From Russula earlei (taxonomy: Eukaryota; Basidiomycota; Agaricomycetes; Russulales; Russulaceae), in assembly GCA_025769875.1 (NCBI GenBank), contig JAGFNK010000159.1, positions 1-64,000 on the forward strand: a stretch of DNA of 64,000 nt, in the 5' to 3' direction. The first letter of the stretch is position 1, and each line of letters begins with the position of its first letter. The notes below the pieces were generated by a model, which was not told where the DNA came from, did no database searches, and worked only from the letters and a program-made list of their open reading frames with translations. Below, piece by piece: positions 46,848 through 58,800 of the stretch. Both the position numbers and the translations under genes were made by a program.

Positions 46848-48062
46848 GTTCGAACCGTTGCCGGGTATTTGTGAGGCTGAAACGAATTGTCGTCTTGTAC
46901 CTGTGCCTCTGGATCGCACCCGCAACGACAAACGCACCTGGGTCAGATGCACGATCAGACACCGAAACTCGAGATCGGATATCTTGTGCGACGCCGTCTT
47001 GTTAGAGATTTCGCGGCATTCCGAGGCCATCCGTGCTTAGTGCTTGACCTCCAGGGCGACCGTGCGGCAGTGGGCCGCTCCGATCATACTCCGGAAAGCT
47101 AGTCAGGTCCCGCGACCCTGAGTTTCAGTTTGGTCCAGCCTCAGCGGAGGTTAAGGGTTGGCTCCTCCATGTGCGACCCAGGCCCACTGTTTTTGAGCCA
47201 AGTGACGCATTTAGGTAGATCGATTGGTCAGGTCATTCATTGCCGAGAATTGGACGGAGATAAGGATAGTTACTGTCCCACCCTTGAAGGGACGAAGCAA
47301 TGGCAAAAAATCGGACAAAGCTACCCTTCCTCAAGGCTCACGCCATGCATTCAATTCATACTCAAGTATCAGGACCTCGTGCCCAACTCAGCTTCCTGCA
47401 AGAGTTGCGACAGTAAGAGATGTTGTGAAGCAAACGCAAGGGGAAAACATCAAGGATCAACAGCCTCGATGGCAGACAAGAAGTCGACATTTCGGCAGAT
47501 TGAGTTCTTATCGTCGTTTGTCGCTCATATTTTGCCCTTACGTTAAACGGATCGAACAACATGATGAGGCCCCGTTTGTCAAATTTCCCAGTTGTGGACT
47601 TGATACAGTCACCGCTCCGTCCACTCGACCCCTAGTGTTTCGCGAAACCAGCGAATCGATATCAAAAGTCACGCTGCTATGAAGTCGTCCGCGACCACAT
47701 TCTCCTCTGACCGTTGTCTACCACGTCACAAATGCGTTTCCGGAAGAGACTCCTTCCGGGGCATCAGGCGGGACTACTTTAAAGTGGAACGTTGTGTCCC
47801 ATGGCTGCCCGAAGACAAACTAAGTTTTACCATTCTGAGATAGCACTGCAGTCTCGGAGCGAGACGCTTGTGCCGGCACATGCAAAGCGACAAGGGAGTG
47901 ATGGAGTACAGTACCGGACAGACTTGAATCTCCCCTCCCAGAACTGAAGCCCCAGAGCACACAGCAACGTAGCGTGCCTGCGTGCATACACCGGAAGTGT
48001 CGTTGATCGCCGGAAGTTACGGCTGCGAACGGCTGGCGGTCGTCATCGTTCACACAATCATC
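46848..48062. other. Intergenic, no gene recognised
   Basis: Several ORFs of 60-150 codons overlap on both strands without known domains. A minus-strand MLFDPFN start followed by a GTAAGG donor near 47,540 could be a small gene, but no continuation is convincing. Confidence 0.4.
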
Positions 48063-49353
48063 ATGAAGTACCAGAGCGTGCTCGTTCTCATTTCTGCAAT
48101 CGTCGGGACTCTTGCAAGCCCTACACAGGATGTGCTGGCACCTTCTAAGCACCGGCCTCTCGTGATTTGGCACGGGCTTGGTGTGTACCGCTCTGCTTCC
48201 TACCATGGCTTCCGTGTGTCGACGAACCCGTCCCACAGGCGACTCGTATGACTCTCCCGGCATTCTCAAATTCCAGTCGTCCATCGAGGAGATGTATCCC
48301 GGGATATTCATACACTCGGTGTACATCGACCCGGACTCGAAGGAAGATCGACGGGCCACCTACGTGCGTCCTGAGCTCTTTCCCCATCCCCACTCACCAC
48401 CTTTCAGTATTTTCCGTGCTTACGCACAACTCTTAAATAGTATGGGAACGTCAATGACCAAGTGGAACTCGTCGCCGAGCAACTGAAACACTTGCACCAC
48501 CTGTCGGGTGGCTTCGACGCAATCGGGTTCTCCCAGGGTGTGTAGTCGTCAATGGGCATGAAAGGTTCCCTTCCAGGGCCGTCGCTAATGATCCCTCCAT
48601 CCACCAGGAGGGCAGTTTCTCCGCGCATACGTCGAGCGCTACAATGACCCGCCAATTCGCAATCTCATCACCTTCGGTTCACAGCACATGGGCGTAGCTG
48701 ATATACCGCCGTGCCGAACCCATGATCTGCTCTGCAATCTTGCGCGACGGGCGGCGCGCGCCGGCGCATACAACGAGTGGGCCCAGGAGAACCTCGTTCA
48801 GGTAACGCGTCTCCTTTCTCCTTCCTCCTCCGCCAAATCGCACGTCAAGCCTCCGCTCCTCGATCCGTCTGTTCACACGTTCTCGTCTCGTCGATAGGCG
48901 CAGTACTACCGCGACCCGGCCCAGCTCGCGCGGTATCTCGAGTCGAACCGCTTCCTGACGTCCGTCAACAACGAGCTGCCCGCGCCGCGCAAGAACGCGA
49001 CATACGCGGAGCATCTCGCGCAGCTCGACGCGCTCGTCCTCGTCCTTTTCGAGCAGGACGGCCTGGTCGTGCCCAAGGAGAGCGCCTGGTTCGGGTCGTA
49101 TGCGACGGAGGACGGGGATGATGATGCACAGAGCCCATTCTTGGACTTGGGGCGGGAAGTGAAGGAAGGAGAGGGCGAGAGGGCGATCGTGCCGATGCGC
49201 GAGCAGTCGCTGTATGTTGAAGACTGGATCGGATTGCGCACGCTTGACGAGAGCGGGCGCGTCGTACTCGCGTCGTGCGATAGCGAACACATGCAGCTCT
49301 CGGTCGAGTGCTGGCAGCCACTCGTGAAGCAATACGTCGGCTCGCGCTCATGA
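48063..49353 (+). CDS. PPT1: Palmitoyl-protein thioesterase
   Basis: This lysosomal/vacuolar enzyme removes thioester-linked palmitate from proteins. Five exons give 329 residues: 48063-48180, 48239-48363, 48441-48537, 48608-48801 and 48898-49353. The N-terminal 18 residues form a signal peptide (hydrophobic core VLVLISAIVGTLA). The alpha/beta-hydrolase triad is visible: nucleophile in GFSQGG (S112), aspartate in EQDGLVVP (D232) and histidine in CDSEHMQL (H309). Family motifs LVIWHGLGDSYDSPG, the FGSQHMGV block and PPCRTHDLLCNLARRAA are present, and the length is normal. Codon use is CpG-rich, like the other host genes. Confidence 0.95.
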
Positions 49354-49903
49354 GGGCTCACTTGTTTTGACCTCCGTCGATGCGCTCTTCAAATAGTTAT
49401 GTTATATGTATGACTTTGTGTTGTATTTATTATTCTCTACCGTCATTCTTCCTCTCCTCGCTGATTCAACTTTCATTATCGATCCTTCTGCCCCTAGCAG
49501 CGACTTCAAATTGCATTTCCGTGCATGCTACAGACATAACAGAACCGAAGTGTAAGATGTCCTATTTTCAAGTGTCACTGGTCTGACAAAAGTTTGACAT
49601 TTTATATAATTATAATGGCCTCCCAACGACAAATTTTCTCTCAGTTCAAACGATCAGAGGTATTTGCGACCCCGTTGGTCTGAAATCCAGAGACACTGCC
49701 ACATTCCACGGAATGAAAGCGGGACATATGTCATGTCATCCTCATCGTCAATGGAACGATTTGAATGAATTTGACATCAAGGAGCGACGGCGCAATCTCT
49801 TTGTCGCGGAAGTCGATTCCGTCTTATCATACGATCACATCTCGCTCTATTCAGCAAATTGATGGTCCTTGGAGTGGAAGAAGTTCATCATAGGCTGCGA
49901 GCA

Positions 49904-49910
49904 TATAAAG
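49904..49910 (+). promoter_or_regulatory. TATA box of the duplicated small-protein gene, left copy
   Basis: TATAAAG lies in a GCATATAAAGAGAC context about 230 bp before the start codon and is conserved in the right copy (61647-61653). A roughly 100 bp stretch downstream, which would be the 5' leader, is nearly identical between copies. Confidence 0.55.
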
Positions 49911-50116
49911 AGACTTACAAACGCCTCCCCATCTGACCATCCAACAACCTCGTTACCGCATCCCAGTCAGCCTTGTGCGTCCTTCATTTTCTTTCCAGTC
50001 TCTCCTGTTAGTCTGAGATACATTTCTCCTGTAGCCATCTTAACGTTTCGTTCAATCTCGACTTTATACAGGTTGGTGTTATACTACCATCTCGAGTCGT
50101 GGTATCCCTAGCTTCC

Positions 50117-50140
50117 ATGTCCAACTTCATATCAGCCTGA
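50117..50140 (+). promoter_or_regulatory. uORF of seven codons overlapping the main start (TGATG), left copy
   Basis: ATG TCC AAC TTC ATA TCA GCC TGA ends with a stop whose last base is the A of the main ATG. The arrangement is identical in the right copy. It could couple translation of the main ORF to termination on the upstream ORF, or damp it. Confidence 0.6.
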
Positions 50141-50590
50141 TGTCCAAAGTCACCTTCGCGAACAGTTCACCCGCCAATCTCATCTTGATTCCGCCGAGCG
50201 GTGTGCAAGACCCGCTCCCAACTGGCCATTTTAGAACCTATATTGGCCCTGGAGCGTATCAAGCCAGGAGCGGGCCAGAAATACTGTTGACCTTAGCATT
50301 GGATAGCGGTTCTCTCTTTACCGACATTTTCGGAATTGCTGTAAGTACCATGGCCTACCCTCGGCAGCCCGTCGATTACAACCTATCAGGGGACAAGCGT
50401 GACCTTCACTAATCGGTCTGGAAGCTCCGTTACGATATTTTCGCCAAGTGGTCAAGATATTTTACGAAATGGTAGTAGTATAACCTATAAGTCGGGCGGA
50501 ATATATACTTTCACGGACGACCAGGGGAGCAAAGTCTTAACCTTCAACCTCGACAAGGGTACTTTCTCCAGTCTCATATCTGCCATCTAG
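50140..50590 (+). CDS. Two-repeat small protein, duplicated gene, left copy
   Basis: I do not recognise the family. Exons 50140-50340 and 50390-50590, joined over a 49-nt phase-0 intron, encode 133 residues without signal peptide or membrane segment. Each exon is 201 nt and encodes one copy of the same roughly 66-residue unit: V-T-F-x-N-x-S, then a hydrophobic x-P-S-G-(V)QD-x-L-x-x-G segment, Y-x-x-G-x-Y, L-T-x-x-LD-x-G, and I-x-x-I. The alternating hydrophobic pattern with Gly turns suggests a beta-sandwich or lectin-like fold. The copy at 61883-62333 differs at about 20 of 133 residues, and nearly all coding substitutions change the protein. Confidence 0.8.
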
Positions 50591-50899
50591 TCCCTTGCCA
50601 GGACTGTAAGTGATCATCCTTCCTGACATCAAAGTGTCGAGGAAATCTAATCTATGCACAACTTTTTTTTTGGGCCCAGATTTGAGAGGATGGATACATG
50701 AACCGAGCCCATGAACTCCGCCAGCCCTACGCCACTTCGGATTCAACTCCATATCTTAGAACTCGTGTCATCGCTGGTTGATGTTGTTTTACATGTAGCT
50801 TCGCTTCTGCTTTGAATGTTGTATGTAACCTGTATTTTGTGCGTTTGAATCGAACTCCGACGCAATGTTCGCGATGATCTTTCTTTGAGATAGACTGAG

Positions 50900-51460
50900 T
50901 GTGAATGTAGCGCCCATAACTGGCTGGAAACCCTTGTCGCGCGCAAGGTTTAAGCTAGCCCGGGACGGCAGTGTGTAGCGGGACAGTTGAACATCAATTG
51001 AGGGAATCTGTGTTGTCTAGGTTGGGTAGTCCCACACAAGGGGAAAAAATACACCCCACCAAACCAACCCACATGATTTTGACAGACAGGGCAAGAGCGA
51101 AGGCGTGGGTTAAATAGTCTGGAACATACTTTTGCAATGCCGTTGATCTGCTCGTCTCGCCGCTTGAAATGCGTCACCGTCACCTTATGAATGAGCAGGT
51201 GAGATAAAGCGCTCATCACATAGAGCTGGACGACCAAGGGTGGGGGGGCAAAGGAAGCGAGAAGCACCAAGCAGACACGTTGGAGACTATGTACCATCTT
51301 GACAGAGCCACGCTGAAAGTCTGAGGGAGCGGGTTCAAGTTGGAAAGTTTCAGTAACCAATGCATTGCACTGCGACCTGTAGCGGCTTCACCAGAGAGGA
51401 GACCAGATATGCTCGTAATCGGTGCGATGGTATTCGGTTTATTCGCGAGGACTCATCATG
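50900..51460 (-). other. Possible unrecognised multi-exon gene, left copy
   Basis: On the minus strand, short coding-like stretches conserved in both duplicates lie between canonical splice signals, for example an exon encoding LYVMSALSHLLIHK preceded by a GTCCAG acceptor and followed by a GTGACGG donor, then RRDEQINGIAK before a GTATGT donor. Upstream is an open stretch around PNTIAPITSISGLLSGEAATG. Exon phases could not be reconciled into one protein, so this stays a candidate. Confidence 0.3.
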
Positions 51461-51582
51461 ACCGGGGGCATCACGTGTCAGTATAGAGAGTATTAAGACC
51501 TGAGCCCGCACACATTACAGTATTTCCGTCAATCAACATCAGTGCAGAAACGGCAGCACTAACTCGGGCACAGCAACCGCAG

Positions 51583-52045
51583 TCAACTCGAAGATGCGTG
51601 TTCGAACCCAAGCCTCATCTTCCAGAATGATTGTAATATCCGCTCTTCATCGGTCGTCTGCCCGGCTGAAGCAACAACTTTCTTCGCCGTTGCCTGTTCT
51701 CGCAAGGGTGTAGGAGCGGACTCGGAGATGATCTTGCGACGGCACGAGAACGACGTGCCCCAGTTGGCAAGGCTCGGAAAAACGCAGAAGCTGGGCCCGC
51801 CGATTGTCGCAGTGCACGAGCGGCGAGCTAGAGCTCGCGACATGGAACGACGTTGTCCACGGCCGCGCCAGTAAAATCGCCATCGCTTCGCCCACAGCAT
51901 CCGCTGGCAAGGGTGCCGTCGTCAGAATAGGCCCGAGTGCGTCAGCATCTGGCTCATCAATGGCAGTAAAGGCGACTGTCGGGACTGCCTTGGCTGCGCT
52001 CCCACTGGCACTGCCGAAGGCTGGGAGGCCCGAGAACGGGGCCAT
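51583..52045 (-). pseudogene. Unknown conserved gene, left copy, frameshifted
   Basis: The intact counterpart is at 63338-63799. Here one extra base in the run at about 51777-51781 (GGAAAAACGC versus GGAAAGCGC in the right copy) shifts the frame after the CDNRRAQLLRF segment, so the conserved C-terminus (SLANWGTSFSC to HASSS) is out of frame. The frame is open upstream of the ATG at 52045 to an ATG at 52279, beyond the duplication breakpoint. Function is unknown. Confidence 0.55.
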
Positions 52046-52383
52046 AGTGGCCCTAGGGATGACGGATAAGGGGTGGTTTGGTCGTCCAGCTGCTGTCGTA
52101 TTCGTGGGCAGAAACGGCGCAAGGGATGATAATATTGAAGGAGGTGGTGGCGATGCGGGTAAAAGAGAAGGTACAGCTGGGGATGGTCGGAAGCGGAGCG
52201 GGGTTTCACTCCACTCGAAACCGTGGGATTCGACACGACGGACAGGAATGGATACTATATTACCCTGTACATTCGTCACCCCCGGTCATTCGTCAGGTAC
52301 TCTCAGGTCACATCAGTCACAGTGCCGTTTTCAAAGTCCGATTCGTCCCTGTGAATCCGTGAAGATGGTTGAGGCAGCAGGCA

Positions 52384-52461
52384 AAGTCTTTTAGGCTACA
52401 TACTGTGTTTTATGTATGTATAGACCTAAAATATCACACTCACAACCATTAAGTGAAGAAT
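52384..52461. other. Junction between the duplicated segment and the transposon block
   Basis: The right-copy similarity ends at 52204; by about 52,384 the sequence becomes AT-richer and transposon-like (a GTATGTATAG tract). No terminal repeat of the transposase element could be identified here. Confidence 0.3.
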
Positions 52462-54629
52462 CTAAGCCAGTACTAAGGAGTGTGTGGATTGTACAGTGGG
52501 TATCCATAGGGAAAATATGGATGCGGGACTGCGAAGTGGTTGGGCATGCTTGGGGATGGCAGCTTGTGAGCGGAGAATGTTGTGTGAGCAGTGTTGGTGT
52601 GTGTTGGATGGCTTGGGTGCAAGGAGATTGTCCTTTTTGTACCGTGACATGGGTACATCGAACGTATGGGATTGCACGTTGTCAACAATCCTGGCATTTC
52701 GTGCAGCCGCATCAGCAATCCTTTGAGCATCTTGCTCAGCCTCAGCCCTCTCCTGTGCTTTCCGTTCAACCTCCTCAGTCTCGAATTGCGCCCTAAGCTC
52801 TGGTGCGGTAATGAAATGAGCCTTGATCTTTGTTGAACCACGAGATTGCTTTTTGGAGAGGTTAACGATCTTTGTTTGTGCTTCTCCCAACTGACACCGG
52901 GCAAGTGTGCAGTGTGCATTCAAAGCAGCAATTTCAGAGTCTTTCATCTGAATCATTTGCTTCAGTACAAAGGTTTGTGATCGAAAGCCACGAAGCTCCT
53001 CAAGAAGCTTGTCTTGGCCCTTTGTCTCGTCCTGTGTGAGTGTGGCCTGGGTGCACAGACTGTCAAGGATGGTATGGGCTTGTTTGGAAGATGAATGGGT
53101 TGTCAATGAAGAGGTGTCCAGTGGGGAACAGCGTATGACGGGATTAGTGTTAGCTGCTGGTGTCGAATGTGAGGGGGATGATGGGGAGTGGGAGGGATGA
53201 GGGGAGCATTGGTCGGCGTTTGTACCAGCCATGTGGACATTGTTGTCACTGTCACCCTGATGTGTGCTGTCAGTACCGATGCTTGCACCGGTCAAGTCCA
53301 AGTTCTGCCACCAATTAAATTCCGGATCCTCTTCCCACTCATGATTATTGGCCTCCATTTCTTCCTCCTCCCATTCGTCATCCACTGCCATCTCCACATT
53401 GTCATCGTCGGGGCAATAGTCTGAGTCTGAGTCGGAAGAGAACTCAATCGGGTCTGAAGAGGGTACATCTGTGGGATAGGAGGCTGGGACATTTGCTTGG
53501 GTTGAGTATGCATTGCTGGGGGCAAAGTCCTCCTCGGTGAAGATGTCTGGATTCAAGGGATGGAGGCCAGCGTTCTTGAACATGCTTTGGATCAGTTCCG
53601 GCTTCATGACTTTATTGTGTACCTTCATGTACTCATCAATAACATTGTACTGGTCAATTCTTTCATTGAGACCAAGAAGCTCGTCGCAATTCTTTGCCCA
53701 AGCGGTCTGTACATGATTGAAGATGCTGACATCAAGCAGCTGGAGTTTATGGGTGGTCTTTGAAGGCAGTGCAATAAGGATGATCTTGCATTGGTCATAA
53801 AACTGGTAGACGGCTGACTTGATACCAGGCATTTCATGGGAATCATGTCCATCAAGGAACAAGACAATCAGCTTTGTGTGATCAACATGTTTCAAGAGCG
53901 CAAATGGAATAAAGCACTTGGACATCCAGTGCTCGCTGATCTCGCGATCTGTCCAACCACTGCTTGAGTGAGCAACACTGCAGGGCTTCGTAAGCCATTC
54001 TCTTCTCTATTTGAATATTTATGGATGGCAACAAACCCGCCTATCTCGCCTGGTACCTGTTGGATGTCGGGCATTGGGCCTTCTGAGAGTACAAAATATG
54101 GTGGAGCAGCCCTACCAGCTGCATTCACCACTTTGATAATGGTCACTAGCTCAAGGTTATCACTACGTTTACAGTATTGATACCTCCGCTTCCTGAGGTA
54201 GTAATACAGTTGCCTTCCAGCCTTGCAACCCCCACCCATCTGGACCCCCTTCTCGTCTGTATTCTAGAGGTGCTTGGGTGGGATGAAGCCATAGGTCTTG
54301 ATCAGCTTGACAATTAAACTGGTGAGATGCAAGACATTCGATTTGTTAAAGTTTTTACCCCGCACAGGGTCAAGACCGGTAGCCTTCACAGTGATGAGAA
54401 TGTCAGCATGACGCTGTTTGAAGCGCTCATGCCAATGTCAACCAGGGTGTTTTCCTGAAAGATCCCTTGCACACGCACAAAGACCACCAGCATGGAAAGG
54501 CTCGCCAGATATTGCAGAATGATCAATCCATTCTAGCAACACCTTTTCCTGCTCGGTGTCCACCAGTTGGCGGTTGGCTGCAGCTGTTTTTCGGCTTTGA
54601 TGACGGTTACAAAACCTGTCTCCCAACAT
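52462..54629 (-). pseudogene. pogo/Tigger-type DDE transposase relic
   Basis: Read on the minus strand, the pieces give a DDE_1 (CENP-B/jerky-like) transposase: an N-terminal segment (TEQEKVLLEWIDH), the first catalytic aspartate in NTDEKGVQMGGG, the second in FLDGHDSHEMPG and the third in LQLLDVSIFNHVQ. The last 487 codons (53925-52462) are open and include a long acidic, Ser/Thr-rich and coiled-coil C-terminal extension. In-frame stops occur near 54,437 and 54,264 and a frameshift near 53,980, so it is dead. Terminal repeats were not found. Confidence 0.85.
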
Positions 54630-54724
54630 GGTTCGCCTAACCTAAAGAATGAAGATAATGGATATGTGTTGTAAAATGGTACATGCAGCATCACAAACAC
54701 CATGAGCTCTGGCAGCAGCTGCTG

Positions 54725-55850
54725 TCAAGACTCACTGTTGAACACTCTTGAGTCTAGGAATGATAGCTTTCCCTTACCACCCCAGGCAATGCAATTACGA
54801 CCTGTGTATCTGTATCCATCAAATACATCTTGCATATCTTGTGAAATGTCCTCAAACTTAGGATGTTGGTATTTCATGACCATATAAAGGAGGACCCAAT
54901 AGAACAACTCCAGGTCATTGGGAAGTCCATGGGATTGAGTGGCAGGGTGTAGTAGAAGTGCTGTTGATATGAACTGCCAGGTACCCTGAACATGAAGTAA
55001 TTCAATTTGCCATGCATAGGGGATAAACAGATCATACCATTCTGGATTGTTGCCTCAGCAAATCCACATCCACTTTCTTGGATAAGTCCCAGTTGATCAA
55101 TAAACCTGATCAATCTGGGGTGATCAGAATGTTTCCTGCGCTCACATCCCAATGTAAAGCTTTTGCTTTGTCATATGCATCTGTATGAGCTGTTCCAAAT
55201 TGTCAAACAACAAACTTAAATGTAATGCCAATCCTCACCAATCATAGCATCCTGAATGACCTGGCATAGCTCCCAAGTCAATCTGAATGTACTCAGCAGC
55301 CATCTGAGCATGTTCAAGACAAGTCGGTAGTGGACATATTGTTTGACATGTGGTGTACTGGGACACCAAATATGTTTGCATGCACCATCTTTCACATACT
55401 CTTGCATCCTTGTGCTTTGTACATCAAGTGGATGCTCTGGTGCCAACAGTGTGTCACCAGCTGGACCCAACTCTAAAATGTAATGCACTTTTGCTTTTTG
55501 TAAATCATGATACATATCCCCTTCTTTCTTGATACCTGGGAAATTGGTATGCCAGTAATCTTTGAGGTATATGAGTTGATTCCATTCAATGTCATAACAG
55601 ACATATCTGAAGGTTGACCAACCAAAAATGGTTTTTGTCTCCCATATTGGCATCAATGTGATATAGGGCTTCAGCTGTCCATCTGTGGCATGATCGTCAT
55701 TGACAAGAATCTGGCAAAGGTCTTCAACTTCAACTTTCTTGATGCTGTTGTATACTGCCAGTGTGGACAGTGCAGCAGCAACCCCCTTATTGTTCTCCAA
55801 GACCAAGGTGACAGTGGTGTCATATCCACACTGGGCAAAAGTGACAGAGT
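54725..55850 (-). pseudogene. FunK1-type fungal protein kinase relic
   Basis: Scattered minus-strand frames match the fungal-specific FunK1 kinase family in order: GYDTTVTLVLEN, the N-lobe with LIYLKDYWHTNFPGIKKEGDMY, HYRLVLN and STFRLTWELCQVIQDA, then a C-terminal MFYWVLLYMVMKYQHPKFED stretch and GGKGKLSFLDSRVF. Several stops and frameshifts separate the pieces and the catalytic loop is not intact. CpG is depleted as in the neighbouring transposons. It abuts the copia relic directly, suggesting capture or insertion. Confidence 0.78.
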
Positions 55851-58800
55851 TGAGCCTCCAGATGTATTTGAAAAGGGTGTTGGGTTGTGGTCATGTAAGC
55901 ATACTCAAGGCCTGCAAAGTCTTTGAGGAGCATGGGCAGGCCATCTTCAATGGACCACACTCCCCCTGCTTCCTCTGCATCAAGGAGCCAGGCAGGTGGA
56001 TGCCATGTGGGATGTGCAAGGCACTGTGGCAGGTAGAGGTAATGCCCTTGCCTGCTTGAAGTTTGCACACAACATGCAAGGGTTTACAGAGGCATGTAGA
56101 GCACCAAGGGCCATTGTTAAGGCTTGTTTTGACTTTGTCTTCAGATGCTGGAGGGCAGTCAGGTGCTGGTGGTGGTGTAGGCAATTCAGGATGGTCAGGT
56201 GGTTTGGGCACAAGGTCAGGATCAGAGTTGGTGTACAGGTCTGCTTCCAGTTTGGAGGGGGTGAGTGTAGGTGTCGCTGGCACTTTGTGCAGGTTGGGCT
56301 CATTGACATGCTGCTCATTTCCTGTGGTTGGTTATGGAATGTTTTGCTCCCCCTCAAGTGGTGTGTTGGATGTGAAATAGACATTGTGCTTGATGCTAAC
56401 TGTCCATGTGCTCAGCCAGTACACCCTGTGTGCATGTGCATCAGTGTCCACGCCAAGCCAGTGCCTCTCACATGCTTGTGGATTCAGCTTAGAACCCTTG
56501 TTCCAAGTGTGAACCCATATGCTACAACCCCATCAGCACAGACCTGACAGATCCAGCAGCTCCTTGTGCAGCACTTCATACAGAGTCCAGCTGTCTAGCA
56601 TGCAGGTTGTGGTGCAGTTCTTGAGCCAAACTGCATGCTGCAGTGCCTCCCCCCAGAGCAATTTTGGGAGTCCGCTGTAAGGGGGATTCTGGCTGGCCAT
56701 GGAATCACGTGCAGAAACATGATGTGAACAATGTGACACCCTCTCGTCCCCAGTGTTTGCAACTGCACGCACACATGCACACCATCTCCCTCCCTTCACC
56801 ACCAACCACACACACATGCCACCTCCCTCTCATCCCCAACTGCACACCCTTGCTAGCATGCTACCACCTTGCACCAAGGCCTCAACCACATTGCCCAGCC
56901 CTCACCACTGACCATGCGCACATGCTACACCCCAACTCAAGTGTTTCATCTCAAACCTTTCATGATCACCTTGACCACCTCACCTGGTCTCAATTCTCTT
57001 TCAATGTCTCTGAGTCCTTTCACCATTTCCTCTCCCTTTGATGCCTTTCATCCTTAGTACTCCTTGATGTACATAAAAACTCTAGCTACTGTCTTGAATA
57101 AAAAATCCCTCTTGTCTGCCCTTCGATTCAACTGCCTCAAGAAGTCATCACTACATTTGTGTCCATGTCGTGCATCCCAGCTGGGACTGCTCTTCTCTCC
57201 TCTCCTCTCCCTGTTCTATTCACTCAGACCAGTCAGCATCATGATCTCACTTGCGTGTCCCTGGACTTGCTACACCGCTTTTGTGAGAGAGGGTGTGCAT
57301 ACACTCCAGCAGAGTGCAATTGAGGCACTCCACTATGCCATTGTGCTGTGGTGTGTCATGGGTGGTGAGCCAGCACATGGTGCCAGCTGTGGCCAGATGC
57401 TTATTGAAGGCACCACTGAGGTATTTGCCTCTGCAGTCAGACCAGAGGACTTTGATGGAGGTGCAGTGCCCTTGAGAGATTGCCCAGGCTTTGAAAGCTT
57501 TGTACATCTCTAAGGCTTTGGACTTTTTGGTCAGGAGGAATGCATTTGTATAGCAAGTAGCAGTATCAGTGAATGTAATAAAGTGCTTCTGGCCTCCCTT
57601 AGTCACAATGGATGCAGGGGCCCCAGAGATCACTGTTGATCTCCTTGCCAAAGTGCTGGGCTAGCATGCTCCATTGCACCTTCAGGATCAGGAGGCACAT
57701 AGTGTGCATGAACACACACACTTTGCAATTGCTCTCCTTAGCTGTGGTGTCAACCATAATGCCTCAGACTGCTCCAGACTGGACTAATTTGAGTGCACTG
57801 CTGATCACGATGTGACTGAGGCAGCAGTGTAGCTCCATAATTGAGAGCTCAATGGAAAGGACTTGGCTGGTGTGCCACTCAATGTGGTACAGTCTGCATG
57901 CAGTGCATGGTATGTGCACAATCTGTCTTCCCTTTGGGGCAATGATATTTATGAGTCCATCATGTAGCCCCATGCAGTAGCCCTCTCTGTCAAGGGCTCC
58001 AAGTGATACAAGTGTGTAGGTGACCTTGGGGGCATGTAGGACCCTCCAGAGTGTGAGAATGCACCATCCTCCTGCGTCTGGTATCAGAATCGGTAGCGAG
58101 CTGATGCCAATTGCCAAAAACTGTTGCTGATTTGCAGTAAATAGAGTGACCAGAGGGGAAAGGGGGTGATATCCAATGAAATCCCCCTTATAGGGGCTGA
58201 TGTGCCTAGTAGCTCCAGAGTCATAAAGCTTGATGCAAGTGTTGCCACCAGTGTGCATTTGTGGAACCATCGCCATGGCTGTCTCCTCCATCATCTCCAT
58301 TGTGTCCAAACACTTTCCATCAATTGATGCTAATTCCTCATCTGACTCTCTGCATCGGAAGGGGTCCAGGTCCATGCCAGGAATGTGCGTGCTACCCTCT
58401 GCCTCCTTGGCCAGCCAGAACCCATCCACTTTGACAGTGTCTTCAGTAATGGCATTCACTGACCCTAGTGGCTTAGTCTCAGATTTGGTGGGTGCCAGGG
58501 TATTGCTGGACATTGGTCCTAACTGCACTGCCATGTTCTCCTCCTTCTTCAGGGAGTGGCACTCACATGCCCAATGACCCAACTTGCCGCAGTTGTGGCA
58601 CTTGCCCTTGCAATGCTGCTTCTTCACGCTGTTGGACCCACAGGCAGTGAGAGCTTCATCAGGCTGCTGGTCCTTCTTTCCAGAGCCGGGGCCTGTCTGG
58701 CTGTGCCCATGGCAGTTCTTAAGTCTGTCTTACTCTTCACATATGTAAATGATGAGGGTGTCCATTGGCATGGAACTGGTGAGGTTAGATATGTGAGTGG

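Larger units (their letters stand above)
49636..52204 (+). repeat. Segmental duplication, left copy (direct)
   Basis: About 2.57 kb matches 61378-63958 in the same orientation with a few percent divergence. Similarity starts at TTCTCTCAGTT and ends abruptly after GAAGCGGAGCGGGGT. It carries the two-exon small-protein gene (plus), an unrecognised multi-exon candidate, and a second unknown gene (minus). Composition is CpG-normal, unlike the transposon DNA between the copies. Confidence 0.93.

Noticed and set aside
46849..46858. GGTTCGAACC resembling a tRNA B-box
   Set aside because: It is a palindrome right after the CoA-binding gene stop; no acceptor stem, anticodon arm or A-box folds around it.
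46611..47030. Minus-strand ORF of 139 codons
   Set aside because: It is largely antisense to the last exon of the CoA-binding gene and has no domain.
48679..49332. Minus-strand ORF of 217 codons
   Set aside because: It lies wholly opposite the palmitoyl-protein thioesterase exons and is a GC-rich shadow frame.
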